From positions 68,442,659 through 68,506,658 of the forward strand of contig CM049313.1 in the NCBI GenBank assembly GCA_026874595.1: 64,000 nucleotides of DNA, written 5' to 3'. How positions within the stretch are numbered: the first letter of the stretch is position 1; the number at the start of each line of letters is the position of its first letter. This stretch comes from Sipunculus nudus. Taxonomy: Eukaryota > Annelida > Sipuncula > Golfingiida > Sipunculidae. Of this stretch, positions 35,230 through 46,855 are shown in pieces. Under the pieces are notes generated by a model, which had not been told where the DNA came from, made no database searches, and was given only the letters and a program-made list of their open reading frames with translations. The position numbers and the translations under genes were made by a program.

Positions 35230-36115
35230 GGGTCAATAAATGATTGAAAACACGGATTGCGGAGTACCCGTCAGTAAGGACCAACCAACCCACATGGCGG
35301 AAAACTGCATTAGTGAGAAAACAAATCTTTTGTTAAATAATTTTATACCATAGGTCTGACGATTACAAAATATTATCGAAGAGTTTGGTTGATGATTCCG
35401 ACTCGGGATATCATAGCTCCTTAAGCCCGAGTTGCATGGACGTCAAACTCCTACCGATCAACGCGAGTTAAAAATACAGAAGCCACGTTGTTCTCCAAAT
35501 AAATCGTTTGCTCAGAACTCACATTTTTGGAATTAGTCTCGGTTCTTATTTTATATCGCGTTTAATTACTATTTGCTAATGTGTGGTGAACAGATTTCTA
35601 ATTTATGCCACTTTTATTAACATCCACAGTCAGGTAAATCTGCTCACAGGTGATAGGGGGTCATATGTTTATGTATGAATATCCCCCAAGACACTTTTAC
35701 GAGATATGCTTAACTAGCTGCTTCTCGTGACCATTTAAATTAATTAAACCATGATGTTCCTTAAAGAGCATGATATAGAAAATAAGGAACATAAACGGTT
35801 GCATACATGAAACACATTGAATCAGTATGGCAAGGGACGTCAATATGGGGGAAGGGGGTAAATATCCCCCACACTTCTTGGCAAGGGGGACGGTCAATGT
35901 TATCATCCCCGCCATATTCAGAGAATATATTGAATATATATATTGAAAATGAAATATATCAAAATATAGAATTATAGACTTTGGTTCCATTTATGAGTTT
36001 ACAATGAAATATTATATAAAAACCTAGTTTTAATTATCTTAAGGAAACATAATACCTTATTTTCTAAAAGCTTATATTTAATTGTAATATATTTGAAATG
36101 TGATTGAGTATAAGT
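35230..36115. other. Sequence with no supported gene
   Basis: No exon or repeat recognised. Short open frames on the minus strand are AT-rich and lack motifs. Confidence 0.45.

Positions 36116-36118
<3 letters not shown>

Positions 36119-36172
<54 letters not shown>
36119..36172. repeat. (TA)n microsatellite
   Basis: Perfect TA tract. Confidence 0.95.
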
Positions 36173-36174
<2 letters not shown>

Positions 36175-36175
<1 letters not shown>

Positions 36176-39100
36176 GTGTGTGTCATCCCCCAACCTTGGA
36201 AGATAATTGACGCCACTGAGCCTGGTTATGGCAGGAGTGGCCAGATAGCTCAGACATAAACATATCCGGTCCATATTTCAGCCATACCTACGGCCCTACT
36301 CATTCTCTGGATGATATAAGCTTCCCATTAAGAATTCTACAGTCGGCGCCACTGGCATGTACTCTAGTTTTAATGACAAATAGCCAGATAAATACAGGTG
36401 TCGATCGGGAGAAAAGTATTATTATTGTCTGCAAGAAGTGGCCAGCTCTTGATAAGTCTTGGCCGTTTCTGTCAAATAAAAATAGATGTACGAGGCAATA
36501 GATTGGCAAGTCTATTATGCCGAGATTAGTTATCGCGATAACAATGGATAACTCCAGGAATGAGATGAAAATAATACTGAAAATAATGAATATTCTTCTT
36601 TTTCTGCCATTCTCTGTATTATAGTATCGAAACTTTATATCAAGCCGAAAGAGACAAACGTGAGATATTTTAATTAAAGAAAAAAAAAAATTTAATTTAC
36701 TCGGAAGTAACTGTTTTAGGCAAAACGGTAATACACTGTAGCTCATTACGAACACATAGAATTAATTAATATAAATCAAGAATCATGCCATTGGATCAAA
36801 ATGTTGCCCTTGTTCGACTTTTTTGATTACCTGTAAATATTTCTATTGAGAGTCAGCTTTCCAGAAACGTATTCTGTATTTCAGTTTATTTCGACAGACA
36901 GGAGTTAATAACAAAAGAGGAATTAAGTGATATATCCTCAATTTTAAATGCTATACAGGTTTATTTGAGGCTTCATCTAGTCTAAATCCCTTTTTAGTGG
37001 AATATGTTCTGGTACATAATATATAAGTACACTTCCTGATATTTCGATTTATTACTTATTAAGCGAAAATTATGTGGCAGCGCGTGGTTCCCTCGTTATA
37101 TTGGAGCCGGGGAAGATATTAAATTAAGATATCCCAAGCGCGAAGGACATATTAACTGAAAATAGAGAATGAATGTTTGTAGGCTCTCCGAATAAATTTT
37201 GAAGAGAATAAAGTCCTATTTTAATTATTATTTTGTTTATATTGCGAAAAGCCATGTTGATTTGAGCCAATGTCATTTTAAATTTCCAAGTTAATTTGGA
37301 GCGAGCAATATCCATTTTATTTACCGTTAAACTAGAAACATGTATATTATAATGATATATATTGTCAATAGGACATTCATACAATTCTACCAATTCAATA
37401 AACAATTTGTAACACTGAAAGTACATATGCACTCATGGTATGCACCAAAGTGCCTTGAAGTTTTTAACAGAGCGCATTGCTATCAGCATTATTATCTTAA
37501 AAAACGCATAAGCAATACGGATATTCTTTTTGCAATGAATTAAATATTACCTCCTGTCTGCTTCATTCATGTTGCCAAAGCCACATAAACCTCCATGACG
37601 AAGACTTTACCCTTGAGAGGTAATCACAATGCAGCACTCCAGAAAGACACGGCTTCAAGAGAACAGAAGGACCCTGGTACTGGTAAAACCCGGCAGTGAG
37701 GGCAATCTCTGGGTGACCCCACTTAAGATCTTGCTATGAGACTTGCCTGCGAAAAAGTGTCCCACAGGAAGCAATTCCTGCGGGAATACCATCCATCAGA
37801 AAACCGCCAGGTACCCACAATGCATTGCAACTTGAACACCACGATGTCAGCTTTGTATTCACTAATGAACCCTGGGATCCGCGTGCTCCACGCGAGCTTA
37901 GATGATTTAGACCACAATTGGAGCGGCTCTCTCCACTAACAAGCCTTCCTCCTTAAGTCATCGAATAAATTATTCACAGTCCGACATATTGTACCATGTA
38001 CAAGGCTTGACTTATTCATAATATAATATGATGCAAAAGCAGCCTTAGACACCTTCGTTGAATATCAGATATTAATGCTTTCATAGCATATTTCATTCTT
38101 GTTATTAACATTGACAAAGGGTGAAATTATAATCGAGCTTCTTCTCGAAATAGCAGCAATGCTTTGAGCTACAACTTCCATAGATAGTGACATGGACATG
38201 AAAGCGTCAAATGCACGGGGCATTGGTTCATCTAACCTTATGTAAGAATCGCTTTTCAACATTTTAATCTTCGTATATAATTGACTAGCTGATAAACCCG
38301 GTATACCGGGCTTTTTACCGGGGTTTGGGAGATATATTTACTGAGTTGTTGAATGTTGGCTCATTTTTTATTATAAAATTAAAAGAAAATATAGATTTTT
38401 TAGTGGGATACTCTCTGAATACGATATGTACAAATATTTTTTTACTGTTATTTTGTGGCGCTGTGCTCGTGGCAAAAATCATATAGGTTGTTTACCTTGA
38501 AGATCTGCATGGTCAGTGATGGTTTACATTGCGAACAGGAATGAGACGCGGAGGCATACAGTGTTTCGTTGATATATGACTGGTTTCTATCGCTGGACGT
38601 ATAAAGAATAGGTTGATGTGAGGAATACATGAAAGATTAATTAAATGTACATTGCAAGGAAACTGTTCCTGAAGAAGGAAACAGAAATATGCATACATCG
38701 TAAGTAGCAGAAGCGGACCCAAACGGGACTCCATGCAGTGGGTACGTATCCCATTTTCAGCCACCGCAACCTTTTTTTTATCATGGTATCAGACAGATTT
38801 TGAGGCCTGAAACCCCCGCAACCACCCTACCCCAGCCCTTTTTTCTGAAATTGGGACCTTAAATTATGTTTTGTCATTAATCCTCCTGGGTTGAACTCTC
38901 CATTTCATAAAGCTAGAAACATGTGTTTTTCTCTTTTACTGACCACGCACGTGGGTCAAATCCCTCATTGAAAGCAAGCGTTATTCATAAGAACAATAGT
39001 CCTTAGTGTGAGAGTTTAAGTGACCACGATGCACGCATTCCGGTGATTGCCGAAGGCAATTCGGCTGTGCTCGGTAAAAAAACGGAAAAATCACTCAAAA

Positions 39101-39270
39101 TTATATGTACATTAAAAATTATTTATTTTCATATCGCCTATGTCACTGAGGGGATAATAACCATTAAAATGATGTATGGCACAGTATTGTACCCAACGCG
39201 GTTTTAGAGATCATTGCGAACAAACGTGAACCGAATTGCTTTTATAAGTATTAGATAATTGTATTTATCT
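36175..39270. other. Mostly unassigned; GC-richer block at 37560-37960
   Basis: A 151-codon minus-strand frame (36300-36755) is AT-rich and has no motif, so it is probably accidental. The block at 37560-37960 is richer in GC than its flanks and holds overlapping 64-67 codon frames on both strands. I cannot assign it, and an old exon or a conserved non-coding element is possible. A perfect 14-bp palindrome lies at 38297-38310. Confidence 0.4.
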
Positions 39271-39274
39271 TCAA

Positions 39275-39275
39275 C

Positions 39276-39334
<59 letters not shown>

Positions 39335-39344
39335 CAGAGAGAGA
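39275..39344. repeat. (TA)n followed by (GA)n microsatellite
   Basis: Same TA-then-GA layout as at 33703-33813. The 'SLSLSLSL' open frames are accidental. Confidence 0.95.
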
Positions 39345-39345
39345 A

Positions 39346-39872
39346 GAATGTATTGGATGAATAGCCCATTGGCTGTGAACCGACCTTTCTGTGTGATCAT
39401 ATTCCATTTATAGTGTAACATCTCGGTGGAAAAGGTATAAATTGATGCATAATAAATAAATAAACTTATCATTTTCCGTGGAATGAGTGATTTAATCATT
39501 TCGGCTCTTTTCAGAAATAATGTCTTGAACACTCAAGTTTCTCTAACTGGTTGCATATGAAATAATACCATACTGAATTTTTATGCTTATCATTTGTTTT
39601 TTAATCGCTAACATACACTATTTTCATAAGTGATATTATTCAAGAATTAGAGAAAACGTTTCACGTTACTGTAGGTACCTCATGTTTATATGCTCCTTGT
39701 CTGGCTATCATGTTACCATTGTAGCATTGTTATTTAAAGGAAAGCTCGCTCTTACCTTGGCCACAAATGTAGAAAAATGGCAGTAATAAAAGATGTCATT
39801 TTAATTGTATATATCTCGACGTACTGTTAACAGACTGAATAACACTGTGATTTAAATGGCTGCTTTTTTTTG
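39346..39872. other. AT-rich sequence, nothing recognised
   Basis: No exon or recurring repeat was recognised. Confidence 0.5.
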
Positions 39873-41998
39873 CTCAGCTAACTGAAAGCCATCTGATCTA
39901 AAGCGATTAGTTTTGTCAGTCGTCCGCCAGGCGGTCCCTTAGTCCGTTTACAGGGCACAAATCGTACCTGTGCAAACTGGAAACTTTTCACTGAATACTT
40001 TGGATAAATGAAAAATAAGTTATTAAAATCAATTTAGTTAATAAAAAAAATCTTCTAGGAAACCTGGAATTATGTTACTGTGACCTAAAACCTCCTGGTT
40101 TATTGGACCCTAATTACCCCCAAGAATTATTTTTAAAAAAATATACAAAAGCTCCGGTATCAGATGGCCACAAATTGTATCAGCTAGTCCTAAATCTTCT
40201 ACATATCACCTAATGACATGTGCAAATCTCCATGAAACCCTTTAATTAGGTCATGGTGACCTTTATTCTTCGGGACCTGTTATTGCCCCCCCCCTAAAGA
40301 ATAATCAAACATTTGATAAAAAAAGCTCCTGTATCAAAATAACTGATGCATTGATTACCATGATTCTTTCCATACATATTAATTGTTGAGGGTTTAAACA
40401 GTGCCTGAAGATCATTGGCGCCACCTTTATTATTTTTTATTTCTATATTTTTCTCTAGTTTAGGGACCATCAAATGAAGCAGTCCGGGCGTTATCAAAGC
40501 ACAACTCGTAACCGTTAGACCTAGAATCATCTAACTGTACACCCTGGGGGGTCTTGACGCAAATTTTCTAGGAAACCTGGAATTATGTGACTGTGACCAA
40601 TAACAATCGAGCTAAAGGGCTCCTTAGAAACGCCAAGAATAATTAAAAATTATGCAAAAAAGCTCCAGTATCTTATATAATTACTTCTATGATTGCCATG
40701 ATTCTTTCCATGAATATTTATCAAAGTGTGTTTCATCAGTTCCTGTTTATCCAGGGAGGTTCTAGGCAAATCTCCTTAGAGACCTGAATCAGGCTATGGT
40801 GACCTTTATTTTGCAAACTCCGGAAAGAAAACCTAATTTTGAACTCTTGGTGATTCAGACGGTGCACACATATCCATTTGGCCTCGAAACTTCTGACATG
40901 ACATTCAGGGAGGTCCTGGGTAAATCGCTGTTGGAACCTGAATTTAGTACATGGTGATCTGTATTCTGCGACCTGCGGACCAAAAAAAATTTATTTTAAA
41001 CACCTTGAAAGTCAACTTGTCGGCCCAAAATTGTCAAAAATCAGTTGGTCCTATAATCCAAAGAAGACTTGTGCAAAAATCTCCATGGAAACCTGAATTA
41101 TGTTTTTTTTTCTTAGAGCTAGAAATGTCTAACTGTACACCCATGGAGGTCTTACGCAAATCTTGTAGGAAAGCAGAAATAAATTGGGTCAGAGGAACCT
41201 ATATTCTGCAAGATATGTACACTCTCTACACAGCGCTTAACCTATAGGCCTACTACATATAGCATAATCGCTGTTTGTTATAACCTCGTATCCTGAATCT
41301 CTACACAACAGGGAGCACTGTATTTAGGTCCAATCAGATGAGACCCTGTGCTGGAAGACAAAACGGTTTACCAGCCAAGCGAGGAATTCGCGGAGCTTAT
41401 GTTGTTCATTTTGTTTTGAGTAACAACTCATCGCCCCGGCAACCGTTTGGATAGGCCACAGGCTCAGAGAGAATGGCCCCTCATATGGTTTCTGGGCGGA
41501 GCCTGATGCCTGTCGATTGTTTATTGACTGGTATTTATTTGGCCGCTAGACACATCAGCAGTTTTTTTTTCAGCAGACAGGCCACCTGGTGTTTAAGTTC
41601 ATCATAAACGGTCAAAGCAGGCAGCGGGAAAATCAGTAGCTTCTTTAGAAGCGCAAGATTTCCGCTGCCTCGGGAGCGTAACAGATATGTGAAAAAATAT
41701 GATTTGAGTACCCTTCAAGAGTGATTTGCATGATTGGTTATAGTTGAACCTAATACCTTCTAATTTGATTACGATTCAAGTAGCTTTCTGTAAAATTTCT
41801 TAGGACACTTGTCACTGTGACCTATATCCTGTGAGCTATATGAAATAACATGATTTTAGTACTCCCAAAGTCTCTCCACCCCTTGTTCTAGGTTCCTTAT
41901 CAAACATTTTTCATAACATCATAACATCAATAATTCATGCATGCGTCACCTGTATGGCAAATTCATATTAGCGTCACGGCCCATGGGCCATTGTTAAT
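39873..41998 (+). repeat. GTCCG-head repeat copy interrupted by another repeat
   Basis: A decayed head lies at 39873 ('GCTCAGCTAACTGAAAGCC', then 'CAGTCGTCCGCCAGGCGGTCC'). Diverged monomers follow ('TAGACCTAGAATCATC', 'GATTACCATGATTCTTTCC', 'TTGGCGCCACCTTT'). A family-like tail lies near 41973-41998 ('GCGTCACGGCCCATGGGCCA'). Between monomers and tail sits copy B of the repeat also found at 6474-7152, consistent with insertion of that repeat into this copy. Confidence 0.6.
41245..41685 (-). repeat. Dispersed repeat, copy B (relative of 6474-7152)
   Basis: Read on the minus strand it has the same ordered landmarks as copy A, without the ~200-bp extra block. Landmarks include 'TTCTAAAGAAGC', 'CTTTGACCGTTTATGAT', 'CGACAGGCATCAGGCTCCGC', 'GAGCCTGTGGCC', 'CTCATCTGATTGGACC' and 'AGTAGGCCTATAGG'. 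It probably represents the more nearly original length. Confidence 0.65.
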
Positions 41999-41999
41999 G

Positions 42000-42780
42000 A
42001 GTGGTGACACAAGCTTTTTCTTACTTATCTTTTAAATATACAATTAAGCTGTCCTTTCTGAAAAGACTAGTTTATGAATATTCACATAATTAGCAAGTCG
42101 ACGATAACTGAAAATTATTTGCCGTTTTATGGTTCTAAATATTGTGACGATATGTTTAAAAAGATTGACTTCATTAAGGTAATTGAAAGTAATTGGAAGA
42201 AGTAAAGTCTCTTTCGCTGATCAAATTACGAGGCAAGTAACTGAAACTAACATAATTTACTGCCTCGATGAATTATTAAATACACCATAAGTCCCGCGTT
42301 TGTCCAATTAAGGGTAAATATTATTTCCCATAAAGAAGAATTCTGACAAGTGATGCTCGCATTAAAAACTAAATCCAATAAGTTTTCGTTCTCTCTGTTA
42401 AAAAGGGTCACATTTTGTGTATTGTAAGATTTAGGGTATTATTTCAGCAGCAAGAGAACGAATATATCCAAGTAATATCTAAGTCATTGCATCAACAGGT
42501 ACATTATATCCCAAGAAAGTCCATTAGCTTATAAAATGCATCACACAAATAAAAAAATATGCGGATGGTCTTTAGATGGAAAACCATGTGTTTATGGTTC
42601 AAATATGGCGATAAATCTTTTCCACAAGATCCTCTGCACTCGTTTACATCTGAACTATTTTATTTCTTTCACTCTCTTATTGATCTCGTTACAAAATTGC
42701 AACTCTGTTGTCATGAATACAAGGTTTAGTATTGTTCATTTTCAAAACAGACTCTTCTACACGGCATATGTTCTCTGGGG
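42000..42780. other. AT-rich sequence, nothing recognised
   Basis: No exon, RNA gene or recurring repeat was recognised. Confidence 0.5.
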
Positions 42781-42784
42781 GTAC

Positions 42785-42875
42785 TCTTAAAACCGGGAGA
42801 TTGGGAGTTCGAATATCAGCCCAACAGTTGTGTTTCGCTCACAAACGAGTGGAGCAATGGGGATGACGCGAACAC
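42785..42875 (+). repeat. Truncated tRNA-derived SINE
   Basis: 'AAACCGGGAGATTGGGAGTTCG', then 'GTGTTTCGCTCACAAACGAGTGG'. This parallels the SINE at 60427-60653 ('AGCCGGGAGATCGTGAGTTCG', 'TTTCACTCGCAAACGAGTGC') with the first part and the central part missing. Confidence 0.6.
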
Positions 42876-42879
42876 AATC

Positions 42880-43630
42880 TGATACGCCAAAACCGGATTG
42901 GAATTCTGCAGATGTACGCAGTGGTGTACATAAAAAAATGTTTTATTAAAACTATAGAAAATTTATAATGTAATGATCCAAACTCCAGAGATGTTATTGA
43001 ATCTTTGAAAAGTGCATTGCTCTAATTCCCAGTCTATAGTGAGGGAACAGAGGGTGCATTTGGCCAACAGTAACAGTCTTCTTGTATAAGTCGCCAACCG
43101 CTAACCTTATGATCATTTCAGACTCGTCCCTTTTCATATAAACTGGATGTTTGCATAGCAACCTATGACTGACTGGATTCGTTAGAGGAGAATATGATTT
43201 TGCGAACTTTGAATAGCCCGCATCAGAACAGGGTACTATTTAGCTAAAAAAAACTTATAAATCTTAAGGGGGTAAAACGGTACATTATAAAAAGTGCACT
43301 TTAAAAGAATCCTGGTTTAGGTCCCGTGTGACACTGTTATGTACGGCTAAAGGAATATTTGTGTTAAACATTGTGGATTTTACTTTTTTTATGCATGGGG
43401 TGATAAGTCCATGAACAGTCTTCAAATCATTGCCTGCAATTATTCATTTATTTCACGCAATATACCATGATGGCCTTATTTACAACTAGATGATAGCTCC
43501 ACCATATTTTATTTATTTATATATACATAACAAGGTAAATCATCCATTCCATCAAGGAATTAGATCGTCAAACTTCCCCCACCACTCTGCCCACGGGTAG
43601 TGTAATACCAATGTCCCTCAGCATGGATCG
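42880..43630. other. AT-rich sequence, nothing recognised
   Basis: No exon or recurring repeat was recognised. Confidence 0.5.
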
Positions 43631-43631
43631 G

Positions 43632-43640
43632 ATATATATA

Positions 43641-43698
<58 letters not shown>

Positions 43699-43715
43699 TA
43701 TACATATTAATATAT
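43632..43715. repeat. (TA)n microsatellite, left of the 43724 inverted-repeat unit
   Basis: TA tract with a few interruptions that ends a few bases before the inverted-repeat unit. Confidence 0.9.
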
Positions 43716-43723
43716 ATAAAATA

Positions 43724-43897
43724 CGGACCGAACTGTCTGGCATCCCGGACGGGCCCCCATTTTGTTACGAAGACGAATTGCTCAAGTGAAAACACTAGGC
43801 CGATCCAGAAGTCGAACCCATGTCGGTGGCGCACAAGTCCGGCGTTCCAACCGCTTCGCCAGTAAAGGAAGCTTACCATGCGAGACAGTTCGGTCCG
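43724..43897. mobile_element. 174-bp inverted-repeat unit around a tRNA-like core
   Basis: CGGACCGAACTGTCTGGCAT (43724-43743) and ATGCGAGACAGTTCGGTCCG (43878-43897) are complementary at 19 of 20 positions. On the minus strand the interior reads 'GGCGAAGCGGTTGGAACGCC' (A-box-like) and about 30 bp on 'ATGGGTTCGACTTCTGG' (B-box-like), as in a tRNA-derived sequence. (TA)n tracts flank both sides. It could be a MITE that captured a SINE, or a SINE-like hairpin element. Confidence 0.6.
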
Positions 43898-43914
43898 CTT
43901 TTATGTCACCCCGT

Positions 43915-43918
<4 letters not shown>

Positions 43919-43973
<55 letters not shown>
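43919..43973. repeat. (TA)n microsatellite, right of the 43724 unit
   Basis: Perfect TA tract. Confidence 0.95.
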
Positions 43974-43974
<1 letters not shown>

Positions 43975-44044
43975 GGATTAGCATTTACAATAGTGACGCC
44001 AGCCTCCTGTGTTCTGTTTGGATAGAACCGTTTTTCCGGTTGGG

Positions 44045-44108
44045 GGGGGGGGGGGGACGCATTTGAATAGTAAACCCCATTCCCGAGATTTAGCACCTTA
44101 ACCATTGT
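44045..44108 (-). repeat. Possible degenerate tRNA-derived sequence
   Basis: The minus strand reads 'ATACAATGGTTAAGGTGC' (A-box-like) and 'GAATGGGGTTTACTATTCAA' (poor B box), next to a G run. Weak. Confidence 0.25.
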
Positions 44109-44109
44109 A

Positions 44110-45160
44110 TCATGCTCTGTACAAATTATCAGTTATATGAAGCTCTAACATCTCCCCTGAAAAAAGGTCATTAAATAAGGCAATCACTACTAGTTGAAGT
44201 CAGCGTGCTCTTGGCAGGCTTCAGGTTTCAAAGGCATGCAGTCTGCAAACAGTAATTTCAATAGGAATCTTCTTTGCCGGAGACCTTATATACTTGATGC
44301 CAAACTTATCACATCGCATCAAATTATAGAAAAAAATCATAAAACTGCCAACATCCTCCGGCTGCAATATTTTCACTTATACTTTTGTATATTTAATCGG
44401 AGAACGAGCAGCCATAACAAGCCCAACCTATGATAGTTTTCATTTTTTTTCCACATGCAAACACTTAGGAAGTACTTATTTACTCGATAGGCCAAACATT
44501 GTGCATATGACCTTGACCAAGGGTATGAAAATGGAGGAGTGCTTCAACGACAAAACTTTTCATCACTTAAGATTAAACTTATTACATAAGCTGTGTTTTA
44601 CGTTTGACGGATATAAGAATAATGTATAATTTTGTGAAATGTGGATGTGTTAAAATGCAGAGATTGGTTTGCGAGTAGAGGGTTGATGTTTTTTAACAAT
44701 ACATACAGACCTCTTTGATCAGTAGGGCGTACCGGGAAAAAAATCGTGCTAATGACCGGAATATGACACAATTCCTTTGATCTGCTTCGAATAACTAGTG
44801 ATGACAAAAAAAGGGGGCGTAAACATAATTACACTACCAGGCAAACGATATTCACGTGAGCTCGAAATTTCAGCTAAAGAGGAAAACATGCAATAGCCCT
44901 TTCGTAAAATCGTTAACATGAGATATTTTTTTTTCCTTTTGCACTTGCAGGAGGCGACATTTAAGACATCAGATATAGGCAGGAAATGTACTTCCCTTAT
45001 GGTAGGGACAAATTCCTTTTAAACAGATTTGAGCAGATGTTATGTTATTAAACCATTCAATAAGTGTAGTTTTTCGTGTTTTGCACAGAGTTTCAGGGCA
45101 CTCGGATCGCCCCGGGGGGGGGGCAAATATGAATGCCCTGTTATAAATTTTATAAGCGCT
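44110..45160. other. Unassigned sequence
   Basis: No exon or recurring repeat was recognised. A G run lies near 45112-45123. Confidence 0.45.
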
Positions 45161-45163
45161 CTC

Positions 45164-45168
<5 letters not shown>

Positions 45169-45215
<47 letters not shown>
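45169..45215. repeat. (TA)n microsatellite abutting a pogo-like MITE
   Basis: TA tract that ends directly at the CAGTG start of the element at 45216. A second TA/ATG tract (45400-45475) begins directly at its other end. Confidence 0.95.
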
Positions 45216-45218
<3 letters not shown>

Positions 45219-45399
45219 TGAAACCTCGTTGTGTCGAAATCGCTTAAGTCGAATACCCCGCTTATGTCGAAGTAACAGCCTCAATATTCAGGACAACCCT
45301 AGTTAAATCATTACCAAATAAAACCTGCTTGTGTCGAACCTCGGATGTGTCGAAGTTTTCTGAGGGTCCCTTCGACTTCGACACAACGAGGTTTAAGTG
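45216..45399. mobile_element. 184-bp pogo/Tigger-type MITE
   Basis: The left end is CAGTGAAACCTCGTTGTGTC. The complement of the right end is CACTTAAACCTCGTTGTGTC. They match at all but two of the first 20 bases, and both are flanked by TA. Internal 'GTGTCGAA' and 'TTCGAC' motifs recur. TA target duplication and CAGTxxAACCTCG termini are those of pogo/Tigger-type Tc1-mariner elements. No protein is encoded. Confidence 0.8.
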
Positions 45400-45424
45400 T
45401 ATATATACATGTATATATATATAT

Positions 45425-45475
<51 letters not shown>
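45400..45475. repeat. (TA)n microsatellite with ATGTA interruptions
   Basis: TA tract adjoining the right end of the pogo-like MITE. Confidence 0.9.
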
Positions 45476-45476
<1 letters not shown>

Positions 45477-45479
45477 TCG

Positions 45480-46850
45480 TAGCTGACATTATGTCGTTGG
45501 TACAGCTGCACTGAGGTCTGTATGAGAGTAACACTAATTAAAGTGGATAGCAACATAAAACCATTACATCTTCTCCGTGGCGTTTCATTAAAATTCAAAT
45601 ACAGAGAAATCCGATATATGCATTTAGATGCGTTATGCTGTGACAACGAGCTGTAGCTTTAACTCTAATCTGTGCTTGTTACAAACTAGGCGACACCAAC
45701 TGGCGACAACGGACACTGAGTCATCGGGTTTGGTATCTCGTGAAAGATAATACTAATTCAGTCTTATCTCAATTGTTCAATATCAACAACCTGCCGTTTT
45801 TTAATTTACGAGATTCCGACTTATTTTAACATTTTTTACTCCTAGCAGTATCTGAGGCGACGCATCGGTAAATCTCACGTACACATGAGATCATGCAGTG
45901 CGCATGCGAGCAAGCAATGTTCACGCTGCTGAAAAATCTATATTTGGGCAGGCGGTGTTTCGATTTTTTTTTCATCTAATCCACAGCTTATAATTATTCA
46001 GAATTAAATACTCCGTACAGGTTTAAATAAAATTGCCTCAACAGTTTTGTTGTCACAACATACAAGGTTGTGCAGCTCAAACAGAAAATATACATTAAAG
46101 AGACTTGGAAAGAAAGGAGACGAGACAGGGAAAATAGATGTAAACGGGCTCTTCGGGGAACAGGTGCGCTCTGATAACGGTGTGAAATTATACCGTCTGG
46201 AAGCTTCCGCCAGACGCTGTTATGAGGAGTTGAGGGAAGTGCTTACAGCTACGCTGTTTTATGGTCCATTTTAGGAGGCGGAATACAAAGAAACCCTAGA
46301 GGGGTGAGCCCCTATCGTCGCGCCCACGCAAAATGCAGGAGAAAGATCTGAACCATCCATTTTGTTTACATCCTCTGTTTTCATATGCGAGGAGCTTGTT
46401 TGCTGACAGACATCGCCTGGTACAAACGATTTCCCATTCAGATTAGTATTTGGTACGGAGTCTCTGTCTGACCGTATTAGTATCAGAATCAAAGGATACT
46501 CTTAATATGCAGGTGATAGTGAATATTTGAATTGGATTTTTCTCCGATCTTTAAAATCGTTTATATAAAACCGTTTTTCTACATATATAATCTTTTATAT
46601 AAATCATATGATTTCATCAGAACCAAGACTTTATCTATTTTCAGAACACCAATGCAGATTGTTAACCGAGAAACATACATACACACGAACCCGAAAACAA
46701 TATACCCCTTCGTAAAATATCATTAAACCGGTCCCGTGAGTTACTCCGTAAAAAAAAACTTGTCTTTACCAAGAGCATCTTATGTATTGGTGATGGAGTG
46801 ATCTCAGGCACGGATCTTGGATTTAGGAAAGGGGGGTCCAACCCAGGAAA
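45480..46850. other. Unassigned; GC-richer block at 46080-46460
   Basis: The block at 46080-46460 has a 75-codon plus-strand frame (46047-46274). On the minus strand it has an 'AACAAAATGGATGG' start context near 46367. Neither frame resembles a family I know and no splice pair is convincing, so no gene is called. Confidence 0.35.
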
Positions 46851-46855
46851 ACTAA

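Noticed and set aside
36300-36755. 151-codon minus-strand frame, the longest in the window
   Set aside because: Composition is AT-driven (Phe, Ile, Ser, Leu) with scattered hydrophobic runs and no pattern of a known membrane family. No supporting splice or 3'-end signals.
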